The notes below the pieces were generated by a model that saw only the letters and a list, made by a program, of their open reading frames with translations, was not told where the DNA came from and ran no database searches. A DNA stretch of 64,000 nt from NCBI GenBank assembly GCA_014529385.2, contig CM043960.1, forward strand, positions 118,986,543 through 119,050,542. The letters are read 5' to 3'. Position 1 is the first letter of the stretch. Each line of letters opens with the position of its first letter. This DNA comes from Adiantum capillus-veneris. Taxonomy: Eukaryota > Streptophyta > Polypodiopsida > Polypodiales > Pteridaceae. A program made the position numbers and the translations under genes. This document shows, one piece after another, positions 33,740-45,371 of the stretch.

Positions 33740-35880
33740 CCTGTACTCAAGCTCACAACTAGAAGTGGCCACATTAGGTTGCTTCTTGCTCAACCATGAT
33801 ATACATGAACTGCCAAGCATGAAACAAAAATCACTTGTAGACACTCATGGGTCAAAACAAACAGCCCAATCTGCGTCTAAAAAAGAATGTAAGTCTGGCG
33901 GCAATGATCCCCCTTGGGATAAAATAAGCCAAGATGTAAAGTGCCACTCAAGTAGTGGAAAATCCTCTTGACAGCCTGCCAATGCTTAGACTCTAGGCTA
34001 TGCATAAATCTGCTCACCTGTGAGACATCAAATTGAATATCCGGCCTCATGTTGCATACAAAAATGAGGCATTCAACATCAGTTTGGTAAAGAGTGACAT
34101 TTGCAGGATCACCAGCATCATGAAGACTCAATTTTGAACTTGTTTCCATGGGAGTGGCAATATTTTTTCAATCCTCAAGTCCAAACTTATACATCAATGT
34201 CTCTATGTAACTTCTTTGACACATGGAAATACCACCATCACACTGCTTAAACTATATACCCAGGTAATTATGCAACAACCCCAAACATTTCATCTTGAAA
34301 GTAGCATTCAAATCAGCCTTAAATTCAGCAATATGTCTCTCATTTGGTCTAGTGAACAACAAATCACCCACGTAGAGAACCAAAATGAGAAGTACATCAC
34401 CCTCACACTTCACATAGAATGTGCTTTCTATTGGACTGTTACAAAAGCCTCGTTTGACCAAATGAGTTTTAGCCTTCTTATTTAAAGCACGAGGAGATTA
34501 CTTCAACCGACACAAATCTTTGTTGCATTTACACACCTTATCCTCTTGTCATTTCTTGACAAAACCGCGAGGCTGTGTTACATAAACTTCTTCAAATATG
34601 TCTCCATTCCAGAAAGCAGTAACAATGTCTGATTGATGTGCATCCCAACCAAAATGAGCTACCAATGCACATAGAAAACGCACAATAGTCATACAACAAG
34701 TGGGAGAAATATTCTCTTCATAATCTATGCCTTTTTGCTATGCATAACCCGTTGCAACAAGTCGAGCCTTATAACGATCAATCTCACCATCCGCCTTGCG
34801 TTTCAACTTATAACCCACTTCGTACCAATGGATTTTTTGCCAGGAGAAAGATCACATAAAGTCCATGTGTCATTTTCTATAAGCACATCATATTCTGATT
34901 GCATGGCATCCATCCAATTGTTTGAATTATGTGCATCAAAAGACAAAGGTTCCTCAGCATCATGTAAGCTAGACACAGCCAAAGAATAAAAATCTGATTC
35001 ATAAGATGCATGGTGAGAGCCTGAACGAGTACAACTAGACAAAGGTGCATCCAATTTACTATCATGCAATGTATGAACCATCCATTTTGGCATACCTCTA
35101 GCCTGCTCATTTTCAACCCTTTACTCATCAAGGACATCATGTACATCTACATTAGTAATAGGCTGATCTGCAACATTTTCAGAAACCCCCATAGGCTGTA
35201 CAATTACCTCATTGGAATTTATAGTCGAACTTCCACCATTGAAAAGAGGCAACAAAGTGTCATAAATGTCCTGTGAGCTGACATTACTGTCTCTAATACA
35301 TGACAAACAAGGGCTAAACAGAATCTTCCACAAACACAACATCTCGTGAGACTAAGATACACTTTGTTTGCGGATGATACAAGCTGTAATCTTTGCTTTC
35401 AGCACTATAACCAACAAAAATACATCTGAATATAGCCTTATCATCCAATTTTCTGTGCTGTGTTTGTGGCACCAAAGCATATGCCAAACAGTCAAAACAC
35501 GCATGTGCTCAATAGAAGGCTTTCTATCTACCATGCTACATATGGAGCAATAGAATGCAAAGCTTTTGTAGGATACCTGTTTAGTACATAAGTGGCACAC
35601 ATGATGATGGCCTCAAGCCAAAACAAACGTCACAAAGATTGACTTTTGACCATATATCGTGTCATTTTCGTAAGTGACCTGTTTTTCCCCTTAGCAACAC
35701 CATTTTGGTGAGGCGTATAAGGCACTGTACATTGGGTGTTTTATCCCATGACTAGCCACAAATGGATTAAATTCATGAGACATATAATCCTCCGCTCGAT
35801 CAAAACGAAGGGTGTCCATAGGACATTTCAAGACATTTTTAGCCATAGCCAAAAATTGTTTGAAGCACATAAAAACTTTG
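33740..35880 (-). pseudogene. Copia RNase H, RT and integrase end (left of CACTA)
   Basis: Recognisable pieces include an integrase tail near 35600-35700, the RT start (WMDAMQSEYDVLIENDTWTL near 34930), the catalytic region with YVGDLLF in place of the usual YVDDL (near 34370), and RPDIQFDVSQVSRFMHS (near 34040). Stops and frame changes separate the pieces. The catalytic Asp pair is disrupted (V-G-D), so RT is inactive. Confidence 0.82.
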
Positions 35881-35944
35881 GACTTCCACTACAAGAGGCT
35901 ATTCATATTAGCGACGCTCACACAGCGAGGCTCAAAAAAAAATT

Positions 35945-36065
35945 CCCGGCGTCGCTATGAGCGTCGCAAATTTACAAAGAAATTTGCGACGCTCATAGCG
36001 ACGCCGACTGGGCTAAAAAAATAACAGAGAGCGCCCAAAAACTCAGATCTCAGATCTGAGTTTTT
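35945..36065. repeat. Subterminal hairpins of CACTA copy 1
   Basis: A palindrome with arms of about 27 bases made of GGCGTCGCTATGAGCGTCGC and its complement, with a loop of about six bases, occupies about 35946-36006. A second palindrome (AAAACTCAGATCT / AGATCTGAGTTTT) is at about 36038-36065. Both are conserved in copy 2. Confidence 0.85.
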
Positions 36066-36094
36066 CGGCGCCCTCAAGCAAGGAGCAGGTAACG

Positions 36095-36101
<7 letters not shown>

Positions 36102-36139
<38 letters not shown>

Positions 36140-36142
36140 CTC

Positions 36143-36175
<33 letters not shown>

Positions 36176-36237
36176 AGAGGAAGGAGAGCCAGGTATGCTC
36201 CTTCCCTCTCCTCACTCTCATGTTCCCTTCCCCTCTT

Positions 36238-36270
<33 letters not shown>

Positions 36271-36291
36271 TACACACACACACATAGTGTT

Positions 36292-36353
<62 letters not shown>

Positions 36354-36585
36354 AACATAAACAAAAACGCACACACACATACATAAACAAAGAATGCACA
36401 CACACATTGAGAGAGGAAAAGAGAGAGAGAGCATGCATAAACAAAAAACGCACGCATTGAGAGAGGAAAAGAGAGAGAGAACACGCATAAACAAAAAACG
36501 CACACATTGAGAGAGGAAAAGAGAGAGAAAACATGCATACGATCCAAAAAAACGCACACACATTGAGAGAGAAAGAGAGAGAAAC
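36102..36585. repeat. Simple repeats and about 54-bp tandem array in CACTA leader
   Basis: (CT)n at 36099-36134, (CA)n at 36144-36171, (GA)n at 36296-36349, then about four tandem units of about 54 bases with GCATAAACAAAAAACGCAC. This is the inverted counterpart of 1321-1640. Confidence 0.85.
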
Positions 36586-36751
36586 TAATTTAACGTCGTA
36601 GGAAACTAATTAAAATTAAAAGACCTAAAGATCTAGCCAACGAGGAGTTGAACTCAAGACCTATTATTCAAGAGGGAAATGTCATAACCAATCTATCATA
36701 CTTGGCATGGGTAATAGAAATGTTATACCATTTATCTCTTTTTATTGGCAC

Positions 36752-36900
36752 ACACATCCACACACGCGCACACACACAAGAAGAAGAGAGTTATAACGTC
36801 GTAGGAAACTATCCTAAAAGACGTTAAAGATTAGGTTAGATGTAGACTTACATTAAATTAGATTTAGGTTTATTTAAATTAAATTAGATTAGATTTAGGT
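36752..36900. repeat. Direct repeat left of the captured HMA fragment
   Basis: The sequence AAGAAGAGAGTTATAACGTC and the following 90 or so bases recur at about 37490-37620, on the other side of the HMA fragment, with few differences. Both copies are preceded by (CA)n. Confidence 0.75.
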
Positions 36901-36968
36901 TTATTTTTAATTAGATTTACGTTTATTTACGCTAGATTTAGATTTACGTTATATTAGATTAGATTTAG

Positions 36969-37330
36969 GTCTCCATAGACTGCGATGCCTGCATGAAGCG
37001 GATGAAGAAAGCCCTCAATGGAATATAGGGTATTGCTGCCTTCACTCATGGTGGGCTCCGTCGATCCAAAAGTACTGGTGAAATGTCTTCAGAAGATAGG
37101 GAAGAAGGTGGATCTTCAGGGCGGCAAGAGTCACTACATCCCCGACACAATGACCATCTAGACAACCTCTAGTCATTCAATAGCAACTTCAAAGTTAGTA
37201 ACAAGAGCAAGAACGGTCTAAAGGGCCAATTGCTGTCGTCAAATGTGGATGGAGATGAGGCAGCGTCACCGCCAAAAGTTAACTCTCACATCTTTAGTGA
37301 TGAGAATGCCAACTCTTGCCGAGTTATGTG
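36969..37330 (+). pseudogene. Captured HMA-domain (HIPP-like) gene fragment inside CACTA copy 1
   Basis: The frame from 36969 reads VSIDCDACMKRMKKALNGI and then a TAG. After a frame change, VDPKVLVKCLQKIGKKVDLQ follows, then (after another stop) a tail with NSNFKVSNKSKNGLKGQLL to a TGA near 37328. CxxC plus the basic segment and the VDPKVLVK...GKKVDL segment are the two halves of a plant HMA fold; the Ser/Asn/Lys tail is like the linkers of HIPP-type proteins. A TTTAG precedes the first codon, compatible with a captured exon and its splice acceptor. It is not translatable as a full domain. It lies in the same orientation as the transposase genes, between 110-base direct repeats. Confidence 0.65.
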
Positions 37331-37462
37331 AAAAATTATGTGTTAAATCAGTTTTAAGGTTCTTATAATCCCTGTTAGTTTAGTTCTTTGTTTTTAATAT
37401 AACATAATTTACGTTAGATTTAGATTTATGTTATATTAGATTAGACTTAGATTTATTTGGGT

Positions 37463-37498
<36 letters not shown>

Positions 37499-37906
37499 GA
37501 AGAAGAGAGTTTTAACGTCGTAGGAAACTATCCCAAAAGACGTTAAAGATTAGGTTAGATGTAGACTTACGTTAAATTAGATTTAGGTTTATTTTTAGTT
37601 AGATTTACGCTTATTTACGTTAGATCGAGTCCACGCAAGAATTACTTATGGTTTAGAGTTTAGAGTTAGACGAACAGTGAAAAGATCTACTATGAAAAGA
37701 TGTTAAGATGCTGTGAAGTGCTACAGCTAGAGAAGAGGCAAAGGGGTTTTGTCCACTACATGCAGTATCATGTAGACGTGGGTCTGTAGATTTCTTGTAC
37801 TCACAAATATAGGTATTGACCAATAAAGACGAGATTATAACCCGGTGGTTCTGATCTCCGTGCACCTCTAGACCGAGGTGTGCAGGGATTGGCCATGACT
37901 AGAGAA

Positions 37907-38026
<120 letters not shown>

Positions 38027-38088
38027 GACGAAGAATGCCAATAGAATATTAAATTTGTTGTCCAGGTTATAATATTTTTATCCTCATT

Positions 38089-40627
38089 ATGAGTAGTGAC
38101 GAGGATGTGGGACCGTCCAACCGAAACACCTATCTCTCAACGAGGGTCTTATGTCCTTGTAATCAATGCAAGCATGCTGTGCGACGGACAAGACGTGTTT
38201 CTTTGCAGCACGTTCGCGAATTTGGCGAGTTCGATCCATCTATTATAGATCGAGTTGTTGCCAATTATAACTCATCGGACTCTGACGCTGGCCAACAAGC
38301 AGCAATCTTGCAACCCAATAGACGTGTTCGCAGGCGCTTTGGTCAAGCAGCATATGTGAGGCCACAAGATGTAGCCTCTGACAGCTCGGGGGATGATCAT
38401 GCAGAGCACATTCCCAACGAGGCAATGTTTGAGCCCGAGATTGATGAAATGATCGAGACGATCATGGATTCAGAAAGGCTTATCTATGATGATATGAAAA
38501 GTGAAGCCGATACGCCATTGTATAATGGAGCACGTATGTCTAGATTGAAAGCACTCCTAGTTCTTCTCAACATGCAGGCAAAGTTTGGATGGAGTGACAC
38601 TAGCATCAGAGCGCTTTTCTGGTGATCTATTACAATTAGTTTACTTTAATAAAACTCTAAATGTATAATGATCTGATAGATTTTTACACGATTGTATCGT
38701 ATTTTTATGTTGTGTAGATTGCTTAAAGAGCACATACTACCAGCTGACAATGTGATGCCAGATTCCCGAGATGAAGCAAGAAAGATTTTGCGAAACTTGG
38801 GGATGGATTACAATTCTATCCACGCTTGTCCTAATGACTGCATTCTTTTCAGAGGGGAATACATAGACATGGAGAAGTGTCCGAAATGTGATTCCGAAAG
38901 ATATCGAGTAGATCTCCACGGGACAAAAATTCCACAAAAGGTTTTGCGACATTTTCCTCTGCTTCCTCGCATCAAGCATTTCTTCGAATGTAAGTCCATG
39001 GCCACCCTAGCATCATGGCATGAGGAGAATAAATCTTCGGATGGTGTGCTACGAATTCCTGCAGATTGCGCAGCCTGGAAACATATAGATGGAACATGGT
39101 CGGATTTTTCCAGGGAAGCTCGAAATTTGCGCTTAGGCCTGGCTATGGATGGCATAAATCCATTTGGTCAAAGCTTGTGTGCATGTTTGAGAAACATTTT
39201 CCTACTACCATGCTAACCATTCAGGTGCATCTTCTTGTTCACATAGTTGATGAGGTGGAAATAGGTAGCACAGTTCATTCCAGATGGATGTTCTTCTGAG
39301 AACGTTTCATGAAAACGCTTAAGGGATATGTGCGTCAAAAGGCATGTCCGGAGGGTAGCATGGCAGAAGGTTGGTTGGTATCAGAGTCCCTAGTGTACAT
39401 TGGAGAGTGGCTAGACGGATTTGATAAAGCCCGGGACACGCTATGGCAAACCATAGATGATGAGCGCATATCTGGGATTGTCATCTGCAATCTCGGTGTT
39501 GAGAAGAAGATGACGGAAGATCTAGAGGCTAAAATCAACCGATTTTGCATGCTTCACAATCCAGTGATGCAAAAGTGGATTTCACAATATGAGGATGCAA
39601 AGCAAGAGCGACAAAGGGCACGAATCGAGTGGAGACGGGGAAGACGACCACCGATGCACTATCCGACGGGTCTGGAGAGCCTACCAACATTCATGAGCTT
39701 AAGATGGTTGCACAACCAATTGAAAAGCACACAACAATGCGGTGACGAAGTGACTGAGGAAGAGTGGGAGTACTCTCGGGGTTGCGCGACCAAGGTAAGT
39801 TTGCAATGTACGACTAGCTAGTGACTTTATTTCTAAACGTTTGAACGGCCACTCATAATCTTTTTTCGTTGTAGTATAAGTCATACACAACAGCATGGTG
39901 TAAAGGTCGACATTTTAGGGTGGAACGGATCGACAAAAAGCGTTTTACTCAAGATTGTGGAATCATGGCAAAATTTGAACAGTCTAGTCGACGACGTTCC
40001 TCTCATGCAGATCCTATGGTGGCGGAACTCACTTACTTCGGCACGCTACAAGAGATTTTGAGGATCGATTACAGAGGATTTTTTGTCGACTTGTTCGACG
40101 TGCAATGGTTCAAGATAATCATGGAGGGTCGCAACGCTACTGTGCGTAGAGGAGAGTCTAGTTTTCTTGAGGTGGATTCTACTAAGAAATGGAATGACCT
40201 AAGAGACACTTTCGTACTACCCGAGCATTGTGAACAAGTAAGTATGTAAATAGTTAACATCCCCCTTTTACAAGTTATGTGCTTGAAAGCTCTCATGTAA
40301 GTTATGTGGCTCTGGCAGGTAATATTTCATCCTACAAAGTCTACATCAAACTGGTGGTACGTCATAGAGGTAGCCCCTCGTAGTGCAAGGACGTACGAAG
40401 GCTACCATGTGCCAATCACAACGGCATCAATGGAGGAGATCAGAGAAGATGCTCAATCAGAAGCCGCTACGGTGGTGCCAGACGAGCATCAAGATGCTAC
40501 TACTCTATATGGGGTGCATGCAGAGAAGCTACAAAATGAAACAGAGGATATGTGTTTAAACGGAGAGCTCTATATAGATATAGGAAGTTATGCTGAGTTA
40601 TGCGAGGATGAGAGAGAGATCTCTTAA
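38089..40627 (+). pseudogene. CACTA Tnp2-like transposase, internally deleted
   Basis: Exons inferred from splice consensus: 38089 to about 38620, about 38718-39794, 39875-40236 and 40319-40627. The start carries the LCPCNQCKHAVR transposase-associated motif and VREFGEF. Exon 2 has HACPNDCILFRGEY, KCPKCDSERY and NLRLGLAMDGINPFG. At about 39165-39180 the sequence jumps, with a frame change, to the conserved region TMLTIQVHLLVHIVDEVEI; the DDE catalytic core (several hundred residues in the family) is missing. A TGA at 39297-39299 precedes RFMKTLKGYVRQKACPEGSMAEG. Later exons match the DUF4216-like end (LRIDYRGFFVDLFDVQWF). It cannot be catalytically active. Confidence 0.88.
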
Positions 40628-40902
40628 AGCCACAAATATTGTATTTGAACAATTTTGCTCCGTGTTGTAAAAGCTCTGGCTCTCTAAGTACCTTCCATGG
40701 TGTATAACGCTCTTTTCTACTCGCGCTCACATCTTTTGATTGAAAATTCTGAGTTTTCGACTTGCCTCTTCGACTATCACTTAATTCATTGCGTCATTGT
40801 ATTTATATGCGTCATTACGTCATTGGATTTAATGGTCTTTGCGTCATTGTCTACTCTATTCATTCAATATTAAGTTTAAATATTCGTGTGTTTAATGCAG
40901 GT

Positions 40903-42212
40903 ATGGATGATGAGGAGTTTCTTTCTTCTTTGTCACCGCAGCAGAGACAGTGGTACGTGGAGCGTCATCGCTCTGGCGCATCATCACGCGTTCCTACTCC
41001 ATCCGCATCTCCCTCTATTTCGGAGCATTCGGCGCGCTCCGAAGCTTCGGCGTCGACGAGACGAGCTTCACACTCGTCTAGACACCGGCGCTCTAGTGGT
41101 GGCGGTGGCGGTTGTTGTGGGGATTCCGCCACCGATGCCTCCACACCGCCTCGTGTTCGACGAGGCTCTTTACCCTCCCCTTCTTTGCTCGCCCCTACAC
41201 CAGCCACAGCATCGCCATCTACTCCAGGTTTTGCACGGCTGACTATTCCTAGCAGCTACACACCTCTACCTACTCCGCCAGGGGCCACCCCACTCGACAC
41301 TCCTCGCTTCGGGTCCCAAACGCCGGTGGAGACACCTGACGTCCATACCCCCATCGACACGCCGCTAGAGACTCCTGCCGGGACACCCAGGTTCACGCGT
41401 CACCGGCCAGAGGGCTTGCCTTACTCCGTCGACTTCAGCGGCGGCATCATCATGGATGATGACGGCAAGAAGGTGATCTCGCGCATGCGTGGTCTTTGCT
41501 CTCAGCTATTTAGACACTACATACTAAACAAATGGAGTGAAGTACCAAGTGATTTAAAAAACAGAGTCATCAGCATACCTCATGATGAGTTTCCCGTTCC
41601 AACACGGGATCAACGCTTTAATGAAGACCTGATGAAGATTCGAATGCGCGAATACTGCAAACAGAAGCGTTCCGAAGTGCAAAAAGCAATCAAGCATGGG
41701 TGGAACAGGCCAGATTGGCTGGCCAAAGAAGATTGGAAGAATGCGAAGAAAGCAGCGCGCGAGAATCCCGACAAGTGGAAGCAACAAAAGGATGCAGCCA
41801 GAGCGCGAGTAGAGGCAGGGAGCTCGCACCACTTGGGGAGCGGTGGATGGGCATCATTTGAGGCCAATTTTGTAAGTGTTTTCGCATTGCTCTTTATGTT
41901 CGATAGTTTAGGGTTTATGAGTTTTCTAATTCTAACATAATGAATTCTTTGTATGTTTTGACAGTGGTCGATGACAGGACGTGATCCCACACCGTACGAG
42001 CGCGAGTACGCAGGCAGGAAGGGATTAAACGCCCTGATGGACATTCTCAGTTCTCGCGGCGGCATGGTTAGTATTAGGGTTTACTCTTTTCTATTTTTTG
42101 TATTGTTTTATAAATGTCGTTATATGTTTATACTTACTGAAAGCTGTCTTATTGTCTTTTTTTGCAGAATCCGACAGATACGCCGCTTGGACGCGATGAG
42201 ACGTTTGACTAG
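40903..42212 (+). CDS. CACTA second protein (plant En/Spm-type transposase-associated, Tnp1-like)
   Basis: Exons 40903-41871, 41965-42066 and 42168-42212 join in frame through GT/AG sites and end at TAG. The ATG at 40903 (MDDEEFLSSLSPQQRQWY) follows a TGCAG acceptor-like sequence. Residues about 25-160 are Ser/Pro/Thr-rich with repeated TPxxTP motifs. The C-terminal third (FRHYILNKWSEVPSDLKNRV, KRSEVQKAIKHGWNRPDW, ARENPDKWKQQKDAARARV) resembles the plant transposase family found in En/Spm second genes, thought to bind subterminal repeats. The frame has no internal stop, unlike the neighbouring Tnp2-like gene, so this protein could still be made and bind the GCGTCGCTAT sites. Confidence 0.75.
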
Positions 42213-42587
42213 ACGACGTCAGTTAGCCGTAGCTAGATAGCATTAGTTTAGGGTTTCTCATAGCTTATGTATCATGAGACGGATTTTATACGTCTTTTTG
42301 AACCATGTATATTATTACATTTGTCACCGCAGTTCATTTTGCCAATCAATTCTTTATGCCTATGATGTTGTACAATTGTCATTATTACATTTGCCAATCA
42401 ATTCATTTTGCCTATGATGTGTACAATTGTGAATTTTACGCTTGTCAATTTTGCAAACAATGCGTCTTGTGGGTGACTATTTTGGGTCTATTATCTACCC
42501 TTGCACTTTTTTTAAAAAGTGAATCAAGTACAATATGGTTGATGGGTGGCAGGGCATTCAATGCCCTGTCACCAAAAAAAAAATTCT

Positions 42588-42810
42588 CTCGGGCGTCGCT
42601 ATAACCGTCGCTATTTATGGCTCTGTAGCATCGCTATGAGCGTCGCTATAGACTTCTGTGTAAACGTCGCTATAAGCGTCGCTATGACCGTCGCTATGAG
42701 CGTCTCTATATAGCGACGTTCATAGCGACGCCTATAGCGACACTCTCGTAGCGACGCTATTAGCGACGCCGGGGGTTATAAAAACCCAGTGTATTTCCGT
42801 CGCTAACAGC
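42588..42810. repeat. 3' subterminal GCGTCGCTAT array of CACTA
   Basis: About fourteen variants of CGTCGCTAT occur in 220 bases. The first eight are in direct orientation; after about 42715 they switch to the inverted orientation (ATAGCGACG) for about five copies. This is the arrangement expected for binding sites of a CACTA DNA-binding protein. A 12-base TIR then closes the element at 42839. Confidence 0.88.
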
Positions 42811-42842
42811 GTCACAAGAGCACACAACCTCTTGTAGTGTTC

Positions 42843-44832
42843 GCTTTAAGTAGAAATACCCATGCATGCCTAGAGTAATCATCAAAGAAATTCATGAAGT
42901 AAAGGCAATTCCCCAAGGAGGAGTTTGTATGGACCCACAAACATCACTATGCACAAGCTGCAACCTGCATGTGGCCCTAATTGAACCATTTGGAAACTGA
43001 GAACGCTGCATCTTACCCAAAATATAGCCTTCACAAACATGTTTGACAAGTGTTTCAATACGTGGAAAAGAAGCAACCATATCAGATTTCTGCAAACACA
43101 ACAAACTGGCAAAATTTAGATGACCAAAACGTGCATGCCAAAATTTTGCATCTAAAACAGCCTTTGAATCCACAACTGCATTTGCAAAATTCTACCCACG
43201 CTTGTCATACAAAGTGAGCTTATACAACAACCCACGACATAAAATGCCAGATGTAACAATTTCATCACCGAAATTGAGATCATGTATTGTACATCTGTCA
43301 TCCACAAATTTTACTACAAGACAAAGTTTAGCAAGTGTAGATACAAACAGAAGATTCTTCTTGATCCCATGTACATAAAGTGCATCAAGAAGTGGAAAAG
43401 AACTGCCATTTACAGGAGTAAGCACAATATTTCCAACTCCCTGAACCAGATAAGAGGCATTGTTGTCACAAGTAACTAAATTCCCGTGAGGGATAGACTC
43501 AAGAGAGGTGAAAAAATCACGATGTAAGGTTATGTGCTTTGTAGCACCACTGTCAAAATACTACACATGTGAATTTGCAGCAACAATTGACATGCATGCA
43601 TCATGGACAACAGGATTATAGGTACACTCTGCACTAAAAGCCCATTCTGTATCAACATCAACATCAACATCATAGTCTCCTTTCACAAAAGACTCAACAA
43701 TAGCTGCATTTGTAGTGGATCTAGCATTTGCAGTGGAACCACCCTCTTTCTTATTAGCCTCTTTGGCCTTTAACTTAGGACATTGCTTGATCAAGTGATC
43801 ATTAGATTTACAATGATGGAAATGCATCTTTTTTTTACCCTTATCACCAAAATTTCGAGACGAATTGCTACCAAATGAAGCATTAGGAACATGTGATTTT
43901 CCACTTGCAGAAGAACCATAAGAAGTGGTTGCATTGCTATTATCACCCTTTCTTTGAGCAACAATAAAAGCATATTCAAGTGCATGTTGTCTAGTCTTGT
44001 TATTTTTGGAAGTGACTCCTGCAATAGGAATGTGCATAATGCATCAAACTTGACAACTTCAGGATTCCCTTGGGTCATAAGTCTCCAATTACTAGCAAAC
44101 GTCTGGTAAGAATATAGCAAGGCATCAAGAACAATCTGTACAAGGGAACTGGCTGAAATGACTTCACCTGCAGGAATAAGTTGCTCATTGGTATCCTTGA
44201 CACCAGAAAGGAAAGTGTCCATATCATCTTCCTCATGCATAATCTTCGATTCCAGCTCTTTACGCAACAATGCCATTTTAGCCTCATTGTGACTTGCATA
44301 TAGACCAACAAGAATATCCCAAGCCTGTTTGAAAGATTTCACTGAACAAATGTGGAGAGTAATAGTACGCTTTACAGACAACACAGTCAATGCATGAGCC
44401 TGTGCATCTTTTACATCCCAACAAGCTTGCTCAAATGTAGGCAAAACAACTCTAACAATAGCAATCCTTGCAGCAAGACCTGCAACATCCTCAACATCAC
44501 CTACATCCTTAGAACGAGGACGTATATTAATGCACAATAACACCTTGCACAATATTCCGGACACCCTTTGACACAAGAACATGTTGCATCATGTAAGCCC
44601 ACATAGGGTAATTGTCCCCATGCAATCTAGCCTCAACAGCAGCAAACATCTTCAACACATCTGTGTTGTTGTCCGCCATGATGATTGCATGCACCTGATG
44701 TGAAAACTTCCCAAAAAGAGGAGAAATAAAGTGGGAACAACACCTGCTATATAGCACAAACCGTAGAAGACTATAAGGGAAAAAATTGTATTGACAAAAT
44801 TTTTGCACAAAACGATGAGATAGCCTATGCAA
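42843..44832 (-). pseudogene. Copia integrase start, protease and Gag (right of CACTA)
   Basis: From 44662 leftward: Gag (MADNNTDVLKMFAAVEARLH near 44680, AWDILVGLYASHNEAKMALL), a CCHC-like knuckle in which the first Cys is His (HHCKSNDHLIKQC near 43830), a protease/pre-integrase region (NGSSFPLLDALYVHGIKKNL), and the integrase HHCC start (WHARFGHLNFASL). Frames shift several times. It continues across the CACTA element into 35880. Confidence 0.82.
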
Positions 44833-45018
44833 TAACTTCCTATAGTGGAAACAAAGGCTGAAAATGAGCGTGAATCAGAAATATGAGTAGACTAAGCTCT
44901 TTGAGCACAGCGAAATTTTGAGCAACCTGCGAACACTCTCCAAATCTCACAGAAATTGGAGAAAGTGAGCAGGCATGTGTTGGAGCTACTGGCGACTAAG
45001 CCCGGGAGGAGGTAACTT

Positions 45019-45278
45019 GCTTTGATACCAATTTGTTGGAATTAAGGTTGCATGAAAACACACACAACTTGGAGAAGACAGAAGATCAAGGCACAGAACA
45101 AAGAGTGTATTACTTAGTGTGCAATGAAAAGATAGATAGCCCTAGAATCATGGGCGTATATAGACAATGCACGGGGGAAAAAACTCCTAGTGAGGGAAAA
45201 AATCCCCCGACAGTCCTAAGTGTGTTCACACACATCACTACCGCATGTATATGGTAATGGTTGGTACTCTTTTGCACA
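45019..45278 (-). repeat. Primer binding site and 5' LTR of copia fragment
   Basis: The minus strand has TGGTATCAAAGC (45019-45030), one base different from the usual tRNA-Met site, followed outward by an LTR starting at 45034 (TGTTGGAATTAAGG). The outer end is uncertain; a CA at about 45278 is a candidate. Confidence 0.65.
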
Positions 45279-45371
45279 CTTGATCCTTCCCCTTTGATAG
45301 AGGGAGCCTTCTAGGAAGAGGTAAATGCTTGTCCTCTTTATGAGCCTCTTCTTTTGAGCCTTTTTGAAACC

